The notes below the pieces were generated by a model. The model made no database searches and was not told the DNA's origin. It saw only the letters and a program-made list of their open reading frames with translations. Positions 1 through 4,558 of a stretch of 28,907 nucleotides of DNA are shown in pieces (the stretch's first letter is position 1; each line of letters starts with the position of its first letter). Origin of the DNA: CAYSNP01 sp050945855 (GTDB lineage Bacteria > Bacillota > Clostridia > Christensenellales > DTU072); contig JBMNTS010000016.1 of the NCBI GenBank assembly GCA_050945855.1, positions 1 to 28,907 on the forward strand, read 5' to 3'. Position numbers and translations under genes: made by a program.

Positions 1-109
1 TCAACTGTTTTTTGCCCGCTGTATATATTTTTTTCTTTTGTTTTTCTGCGTTTATACCTCCTTTCCAGTTTTCCCTTTTATACCCCTTTTAAACCTAAAT
101 CCGCGCTTT

Positions 110-142
110 TTGATTGCGATTCGGGAGATAATAATATATAAT
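110..142 (+). promoter_or_regulatory. Possible promoter of tRNA-Arg
   Basis: A TATAAT hexamer lies at 137-142, about 31 nt before the first tRNA base, and TTGATT lies at 110-115. The spacing to TATAAT is 21 nt, which is too long. An alternative -10, TAATAT at 132-137, gives a 16 nt spacer. The exact elements are therefore uncertain. Apart from this the AT-rich stretch 1-173 holds no gene that I can support. Confidence 0.35.
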
Positions 143-173
143 AGTAATCTGCAATGATTGCAAAAAAAATTCT

Positions 174-250
174 GTACCCGTAGCTCACCCGGATAGAGCG
201 TCAGACTCCGACTCTGAAGGCAGAAGGTTCAAATCCTTTCGGGTACGCCA
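174..250 (+). tRNA. tRNA-Arg, anticodon CCG
   Basis: The sequence folds into a complete cloverleaf. The acceptor stem GTACCCG (174-180) pairs with CGGGTAC (240-246). The D stem is GCTC/GAGC (183-186 and 196-199). The anticodon stem is TCAGA/TCTGA (201-205 and 213-217), with the seven-base loop CTCCGAC holding anticodon CCG at 208-210, which reads the arginine codon CGG. The T stem is GAAGG/CCTTT with loop TTCAAAT. The discriminator base is G247 and the CCA end (248-250) is encoded in the DNA. The length is 77 nt. A perfect hairpin follows directly. Confidence 0.96.
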
Positions 251-286
251 TGTAAAGGCAAATGCTTGGAGGCATTTGCCTTTACA
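251..286 (+). terminator. Hairpin directly after tRNA-Arg
   Basis: TGTAAAGGCAAATGC (251-265) pairs perfectly over 15 bp with GCATTTGCCTTTACA (272-286) around the 6-nt loop TTGGAG. It starts at the base after the tRNA CCA end, so it is the natural 3' boundary of the tRNA transcript. The following sequence (ATTAAATAAAT) is AT-rich but has no proper U tract, so the hairpin may act as a weak terminator or as a processing and stability element. Confidence 0.65.
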
Positions 287-289
287 ATT

Positions 290-421
290 AAATAAATCCT
301 TGCGGATTTATGAAATAGCCTGCGGCTATGCAATACGCTACGCGTATGCAATATGCCTTTTGGGCATGTTAAGGATTTATTTTATTGCATATTCGCAAAA
401 ATATTGCATTGCGTAAGCAAT
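290..421. repeat. Array of short hairpins with conserved linker (array 1)
   Basis: Five small hairpins follow one another. ATAAATCC (292-299) pairs with GGATTTAT (304-311). ATAGCC pairs with GGCTAT (315-329, loop TGC). ATACGC pairs with GCGTAT (333-347, loop TAC). AATATGCC pairs with GGCATGTT (350-370, loop TTTTG, one G-U). ATTGC pairs with GCAAT (408-421, loop GTAA). The stems differ, but the junctions after the second and third hairpins repeat the word ATGCAAT (328-334, 346-352). The first four hairpins are also enclosed by a 12-bp inverted repeat, AAATAAATCCTT (290-301) with AAGGATTTATTT (371-382). I see no coding potential here. It resembles the array at 2502-2635 in design but not in linker sequence. 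Confidence 0.75.
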
Positions 422-514
422 TTCATTAGAATGTCTTTTATGGCAGCGCTTCCGTATAAGTCTGGCATTGAACTATTGAACATTTTATGATACCATATTT
501 GCGGAGGAAAGAAG

Positions 515-856
515 ATGGCAAAGTATGAATGCAATATCAAAGGCGATTTTGATGATTTTTTGCGCACGCTGGATTCGGGGATATTACGGGGCAGCATTTC
601 CGCGAGTTTTGAGGACGGGAGCGACTATTCGGTTTCCAATATACGCTGCGCCGTGCGCGTATACGAAAGGTACAGCTTTTTAGGCAAAAACAGAGTAAGC
701 CTGAATATAACCCTCGTAGGCAACGGAAACAACCTTTTTCTCTCCGCCATCACTTCGGGCGGCAGTCAGGCGATGTTCTTTAAAATCAACACGCTGGGAG
801 AAAACGCTTTTTTGGACTGCGTAAGAAACATTGCGGAAACTTATATGGGAAAATAA
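515..856 (+). CDS. Small conserved protein, DUF6054-like
   Basis: This encodes a 113-residue soluble protein with no signal peptide or membrane segment. The ATG is preceded by GGAGGA at a suitable distance (506-511), which fixes the start. From memory the sequence matches the short Firmicutes family of unknown function annotated as DUF6054. Its typical features are the MAKYEC start, the segment SISASFEDGSDY near residues 27-38, a CAVRVYERYS block near residues 45-54, and SAITSGGSQAMFFKINT near residues 77-93. No catalytic residues are evident and the function is unknown. It stands alone between a hairpin array and a bidirectional terminator, so it is probably monocistronic. I am sure it is a real gene and fairly sure of the family name. 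Confidence 0.8.
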   Translation: MAKYECNIKGDFDDFLRTLDSGILRGSISASFEDGSDYSVSNIRCAVRVYERYSFLGKNRVSLNITLVGNGNNLFLSAITSGGSQAMFFKINTLGENAFLDCVRNIAETYMGK

Positions 857-881
857 GGAAATACTGAAAGAATTAATCTTA

Positions 882-924
882 AAATCAAGGGGCTGTCTCA
901 AATGAGGCAGCCCCTTCTTGATTT
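882..924. terminator. Bidirectional terminator between the DUF6054-like gene and HU
   Basis: A long interrupted hairpin has an outer stem AAATCAAG/CTTGATTT, a GC-rich inner stem GGGCTG/CAGCCC, a T-G mismatch, then CTCA/TGAG around the loop AA. It lies between two convergent genes. On the minus strand the GC stem is followed by TTGATTTT, so it can terminate the HU transcript; on the plus strand it is followed by TTCTTGATTTG. Confidence 0.8.
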
Positions 925-1032
925 GTGATCTGATAATAGTGTACAAAATAACTTGCGTCAGCCGATAAGGCTAACACCCCAATGCTGTTATGAAGTTGCT
1001 TTTTTTAAGCCCGGTTTGTCCGGGTTTGAATG

Positions 1033-1299
1033 TTATAGGCTTTCTTGCAGAGATTTGGAAATTTTGATTTTTACCACTTTCTTTGCCGGCACCTTGATTT
1101 TTTCTTTGGTCAGAGGGTTGATTGCTTCGCGGGCTTCTCTCTCGTAAGCTTTTGCGGAGAAGAAACCTGCTATTTGTATGCCGTCCCCTTTAAGCGCTTC
1201 TTTAAAAGTGCTTAGAAAAGCATCCAGGCTCTTTGCCGCTTCCACTTGAGAAATACCGGCTTTCTCAGCCATTGCTGCAATAAGTTCTTTCTTATTCAT
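1033..1299 (-). CDS. Divergent HU/IHF-family DNA-binding protein
   Basis: This 88-residue protein has the full length and fold signature of HU: an N-terminal helical part beginning MNKKELIAAMAEKAG, the turn GDGIQIAGFF (near residues 39-48), and the arm with the conserved NP pair (residues 61-62) whose proline intercalates into DNA. The start is set by GGAGGA eight bases before the ATG. The arm departs from the usual RERAARKGRNP: it reads YEREAREAINP, so several basic positions are now Y, E or I, and the GFG turn is GFF. This suggests a paralog with altered DNA contacts, not the main housekeeping HU. It has a strong promoter of its own, and transcription ends at the hairpin 882-924. The family call is firm; the specialised role is inference. 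Confidence 0.93.
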   Translation of the reverse strand: MNKKELIAAMAEKAGISQVEAAKSLDAFLSTFKEALKGDGIQIAGFFSAKAYEREAREAINPLTKEKIKVPAKKVVKIKISKSLQESL

Positions 1300-1346
1300 T
1301 TGTGTTCCTCCAAAATGGCAAATCTAGATATGCCTTATTTTCTTTT

Positions 1347-1375
1347 ATTTTACTGTAACTATCTGCTTTTGTCAA
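1347..1375 (-). promoter_or_regulatory. Sigma-A-type promoter of the HU gene
   Basis: On the minus strand, TTGACA (plus-strand 1370-1375) is followed after 17 nt by TAAAAT (1347-1352). It predicts a start near 1340 and a leader of about 40 nt that carries the GGAGGA ribosome binding site. Confidence 0.8.
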
Positions 1376-1417
1376 TACATAAATTTTGCAGAATGTCGGA
1401 CAGCTTTTCAAAATGGT

Positions 1418-1446
1418 TTGATTGAAGGGCGGCGAAATGGTATAAT
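1418..1446 (+). promoter_or_regulatory. Extended -10 promoter of mnmA, predicting a leaderless transcript
   Basis: TTGATT (1418-1423), a 17 nt spacer and TATAAT (1441-1446), preceded by TGG, form an extended -10 promoter. Only 8 nt separate the -10 box from the mnmA ATG at 1455, so transcription should begin at or within about 2 nt of the start codon. No Shine-Dalgarno is present. Confidence 0.75.
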
Positions 1447-1454
1447 TATATCAA

Positions 1455-2510
1455 ATGAAAAAAAGAGTGGCGGTTGGAATTTCGGGAGGCGTGGACAGCG
1501 CGGTTGCCGCCTTGCTCCTAAAAGAGCAGGGCTATGAGGTAATCGGACTTTTTATGAAAAACTGGGAGGACGGCGAGGACTGCTCCGCGGCAAACGATTA
1601 CGAGGACGTAAAGAGGATATGCGCAAAACTTGACATACCTTATTATAGTGTCAATTTTGAGCGGCAATATTGGGACAGGGTCTTTTCGCATTTTATTGAG
1701 GAATACAAAGCGGGGAGAACGCCCAATCCCGACGTATTATGCAATCGCGAGATAAAATTCGGCCCTTTCAGAGAACAGGCGCAAAAACTGGGCGCGGAAT
1801 ATATCGCGACAGGACATTACGCGGGCATACTTGAAAAAGAGGGCAAAACCTATCTGGTGCGCGCAAAGGACGAAAATAAGGACCAGACATATTTTTTGAA
1901 TCAGTTAAGCAATAAACAACTGCAAAATGTATTGTTTCCGCTTAGCCAGCTTTATAAAAGCGAAGTCAGAGCGATAGCGGCGGAATGTGGGCTTCCCGTT
2001 GCGGAAAAGCGGGACAGCACGGGTATATGCTTTATCGGCGAAAGGAAGTTCAGAGAGTTTCTGGCGGGTTATATACCCATGCAAAAAGGAGAAATCCAAG
2101 ACGCTTCCGGAAAAGTGGTAGGCGAGCATAACGGGGTGTTTTATTACACGCTGGGACAAAGAAGAGGGCTGGGCATAGGAGGCTCCTCCGAAGGGAACAG
2201 ATGGTTTGTAACCGGCAAAGACGTGCAAAAGAACATTTTATATGTAAGCTGCAGCGAGCCGCCCTCTCTTTTTACCAAGGAATGCAAAGTAAGCGGCATG
2301 AATTATATTACCGACAGAGTGGCCGACGGGCAAGAGGTTTTTGCCCGTATGCGTCACCGCCAGCCTTTGCAAAAGGCAAAAGTCGAACTGATAGATAATG
2401 GTAATATTGCATTGCATTTTGATGTGCCGCAGCGCGCGCTAGCGCCCGGACAATACGCGGTACTGTATGACGACAGGATATGCCTAGGCGGAGGAGTGAT
2501 GCGTCGCTAG
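1455..2510 (+). CDS. mnmA: tRNA-specific 2-thiouridylase MnmA
   Basis: MnmA adds sulfur to the wobble uridine U34 of tRNA-Lys, tRNA-Glu and tRNA-Gln, using ATP to adenylate the uridine and a persulfide relayed from a cysteine desulfurase. The 351 residues match the family length. The PP-loop motif SGGVDS lies at residues 10-15, the first catalytic cysteine in VLCNREIKFGPF is C96, the ATGHYA motif is at 118-123, and the persulfide cysteine in TGICFIGERKF is C192. YTLGQRRGLGIGG marks the central domain, followed by the C-terminal beta barrel. The ATG at 1455 lies right behind a promoter and has no Shine-Dalgarno. The last codons, Arg-Arg-stop, lie inside the first hairpin of a repeat array. No sulfur-donor gene is adjacent. 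The identification is secure. Confidence 0.97.
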   Translation: MKKRVAVGISGGVDSAVAALLLKEQGYEVIGLFMKNWEDGEDCSAANDYEDVKRICAKLDIPYYSVNFERQYWDRVFSHFIEEYKAGRTPNPDVLCNREIKFGPFREQAQKLGAEYIATGHYAGILEKEGKTYLVRAKDENKDQTYFLNQLSNKQLQNVLFPLSQLYKSEVRAIAAECGLPVAEKRDSTGICFIGERKFREFLAGYIPMQKGEIQDASGKVVGEHNGVFYYTLGQRRGLGIGGSSEGNRWFVTGKDVQKNILYVSCSEPPSLFTKECKVSGMNYITDRVADGQEVFARMRHRQPLQKAKVELIDNGNIALHFDVPQRALAPGQYAVLYDDRICLGGGVMRR

Positions 2511-2635
2511 CGCGACGTTATGTATGCCCGGCGGGCACATTATGTACGCCTGACGGCGCATGATGTATCAAGACTAAAGTCTTGACATTATATACAAAGG
2601 CTAAAGCCTTTGCATTAGGTACGCCCGGTGGGGCG
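2502..2635. repeat. Array of six hairpins with conserved CATTATGTA linkers (array 2)
   Basis: Six successive hairpins have different stems: CGTCGC/GCGACG (2502-2517), TGCCC/GGGCA (2525-2537), CGCC/GGCG (2547-2558), TCAAGAC/GTCTTGA (2568-2585), CAAAGGC/GCCTTTG (2595-2612) and CGCCC/GGGCG (2622-2635). Loops are 3-4 nt (TAGC, GGC, TGAC, TAAA, TAAA, GGTG). The linkers are nearly identical: TTATGTA, CATTATGTA, CATGATGTA, CATTATATA, CATTAGGTA, then CATTTATGT after the last. The repeat period is 21-27 nt. The first hairpin contains the last two codons and the stop codon of mnmA, the TAG being in its loop. There is no U tract, so this is not a standard terminator. The varied palindromes rule out a CRISPR. 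Confidence 0.85.
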
Positions 2636-2652
2636 CATTTATGTGGGCGATA

Positions 2653-2681
2653 TTGACCCAATCGGCATTGTGTGCTATTAT
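2653..2681 (+). promoter_or_regulatory. Promoter of the LamG surface protein gene
   Basis: TTGACC (2653-2658), a 17 nt spacer and TATTAT (2676-2681), with TGC directly before the -10 box, form an extended -10 promoter. The predicted start near 2688 lies at the very beginning of the AAGGAA ribosome binding site (2688-2693), so the leader would be only about 14 nt. Confidence 0.65.
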
Positions 2682-2701
2682 GTTTGCAAGGAAATTACTA
2701 T

Positions 2702-4558
2702 ATGAAAAAGGTGCTGTTTTCCGCAGGGGTTAAAAAGGCCGCATTAATACTTATCGCGGTTCTGGCGATATGTTTTTTAAGCATTTGGTTTGTGCAGTTG
2801 AATTTAAGCTCCGGTAAAATTGAGCTGACCTTTGAAGTCTTTGACGGGGAACAAATAGAAAAGCTGGTTTACGACATTCACGATTTTATCCCAAACCTTC
2901 CCAAAGCGCGCAAGGACGGTTATTACTTTGAAGGCTGGTTTCTTGACAGAGAGTTCACAAAACCCATTAAAAAACCGGATGACATCAAAAAAAGCGCCAC
3001 CCTTTACGCAAAATTCACATTGCGCGAATACACTATCACCTACCATAACGCGGACGCCGGCAGCAACCCCACAAGCTATACCATATTATCCGACGATATC
3101 ATACTCGCGCCGCCGCCCGCGGTTGCAGGCAAAACTTTTATGGCGTGGTACGCCAACGACAAATTCGCCGGGAAGCCTATAACGGAGATTAAAAAGGGGA
3201 GCGTGGGCAATCTGGATTTGTATGCCAGATTCCGGTCCGGTATAAGATTGCCTGTATTCATCAGTGAGTTTAACAGCAACGCTCCCGCGCTGACCTCTGA
3301 AAATACCATTAATCAATATGTATATATGCAGGGGGACGCATATTTGCGCTTTGAAAATCCTTTGCCGTATTTCCAAAGGTGCACTTATGAAATATGGGTA
3401 AAGAGCGACACATCCGGCGATTACTTCATATTTGACCACAGGCAGGAGAACGCGGGGCTTGCGCTTTACGTTTGGAAAGACGGCAGGCTGATGGTCGTCA
3501 ACGGGTACGGGGCAAGAACGGAAACCGCGGCAAAAACCTTTAAATTCGATAACAAATGGCACCATCTCGCGGTCACGGCTGACGAAAACAGCATAACAAT
3601 CTATTATGACAGCAATTTGATTGTTGAGGACACCGCCAACGCCATCGAAAAAAGCCTTGAGGAAGGGCCGCTTTGCCTGGGCAACAATAACGCGCGCACC
3701 GAATCCGGATTTGTGGGCTGTATGGATGAGTTCAGGCTTTGGAGCGTAAAGAGAGAGGGTGAGGATATTTTTGCCTATAAATACGCCGAATTCAGAAAGG
3801 AAACGCAAAATCTGGTCGCTTACAGTTCTTTTAACCAAAGCGAAGCTTACCCTTTGGATTGGGGCTGCGAGGGCGAAAACGCGGAATTTCTTTTGGAAAT
3901 GCCTATCGCGTCCGCCAATACCAGCCTTAATTTTGACGGCAGCAAAAACTACGCTACCGTGGATAGCGTGGAGATAACCGCGGAAATGACTTATGAAATT
4001 TGGGTAAGATGCAATACCGCAAAAGACCGGGTTATCTTAGACCACCGCGACGGGGACAACAGAGGCGTTACGCCCATAACGATTACCGAAAATGGGGCGA
4101 TTAAATTTTCTTATAATATTTTTGAGGAAAAAACGCTGGTAAGCGCGGAAAATATCTTTGAGTTTGACAACGAATGGCACCATATCGCCGTTACCATTAA
4201 GGATAAAGAAGTCAATATATATTATGACGGCGAATTTGTTACCAAAAAATCGGAAGAAAGCTGGCGCTTTGAGGCAATGGGCTTAAAACCGCAGCTGATT
4301 ATCGGGTGCGGGCATAAGGAATATGCGCCTATGTACTTTATGGGCAATCTGGACGAGGTGCGTATTTTTGCCAGGGCAAAAAGCGCGGAGGAAATAGCGA
4401 GCGACCGGGAAAAAGCGTTTTACGGTATGGAAGAGGACCTTATGCTATACCTTGATTTTAACAATAATCTGTTGGACAAGACTTACAATTATTCGCCTTG
4501 CCGATACAATTCCTTAAAAATTATTATTCCCTCAATACCGATTCCCGTAAAGATTTAG
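2702..4558 (+). CDS. Membrane-anchored surface protein with two InlB-type repeats and two LamG domains
   Basis: The 618-residue product has a hydrophobic N-terminal segment (about residues 13-34) that serves as signal or membrane anchor. Two Listeria-Bacteroides (InlB B-type) repeats follow (about 40-105 and 108-178, with GYYFEGWFLD and TFMAWYANDK cores). Then come two concanavalin-like LamG domains (about 205-365 and 405-575), each with the FDNxWHHxAVT and (M/L)DExR(L/I) motifs. Such modules usually bind sugars or proteins outside the cell; no catalytic motif or LPXTG sorting signal is seen. I start at ATG 2702 behind AAGGAA; an in-frame GTG at 2672 would lie upstream of the predicted transcript start. 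Its stop codon overlaps that of the convergent ABC transporter. The domain calls are firm; the ligand is unknown. Confidence 0.88.
   Translation: MKKVLFSAGVKKAALILIAVLAICFLSIWFVQLNLSSGKIELTFEVFDGEQIEKLVYDIHDFIPNLPKARKDGYYFEGWFLDREFTKPIKKPDDIKKSATLYAKFTLREYTITYHNADAGSNPTSYTILSDDIILAPPPAVAGKTFMAWYANDKFAGKPITEIKKGSVGNLDLYARFRSGIRLPVFISEFNSNAPALTSENTINQYVYMQGDAYLRFENPLPYFQRCTYEIWVKSDTSGDYFIFDHRQENAGLALYVWKDGRLMVVNGYGARTETAAKTFKFDNKWHHLAVTADENSITIYYDSNLIVEDTANAIEKSLEEGPLCLGNNNARTESGFVGCMDEFRLWSVKREGEDIFAYKYAEFRKETQNLVAYSSFNQSEAYPLDWGCEGENAEFLLEMPIASANTSLNFDGSKNYATVDSVEITAEMTYEIWVRCNTAKDRVILDHRDGDNRGVTPITITENGAIKFSYNIFEEKTLVSAENIFEFDNEWHHIAVTIKDKEVNIYYDGEFVTKKSEESWRFEAMGLKPQLIIGCGHKEYAPMYFMGNLDEVRIFARAKSAEEIASDREKAFYGMEEDLMLYLDFNNNLLDKTYNYSPCRYNSLKIIIPSIPIPVKI

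Noticed and set aside
57..64. Strong Shine-Dalgarno AAAGGAGG on the minus strand near the left edge
   Set aside because: No ATG, GTG or TTG follows at a usable distance on the minus strand before the window ends, so no gene can be called.
1009..1024. Terminator of HU at CCCGG-ACAAA-CCGGG (minus strand)
   Set aside because: On the minus strand it is followed by CTTAAAAAAA, not by U residues; the hairpin 882-924 is a better terminator.
2502..2635. CRISPR array
   Set aside because: The conserved parts are only about 9 nt, the variable parts are themselves palindromes, and no cas gene is near.
2672..2701. Upstream GTG start for the LamG protein
   Set aside because: It would lie inside the predicted -10 region and has no ribosome binding site; ATG 2702 has AAGGAA at the right distance and begins a normal signal segment.
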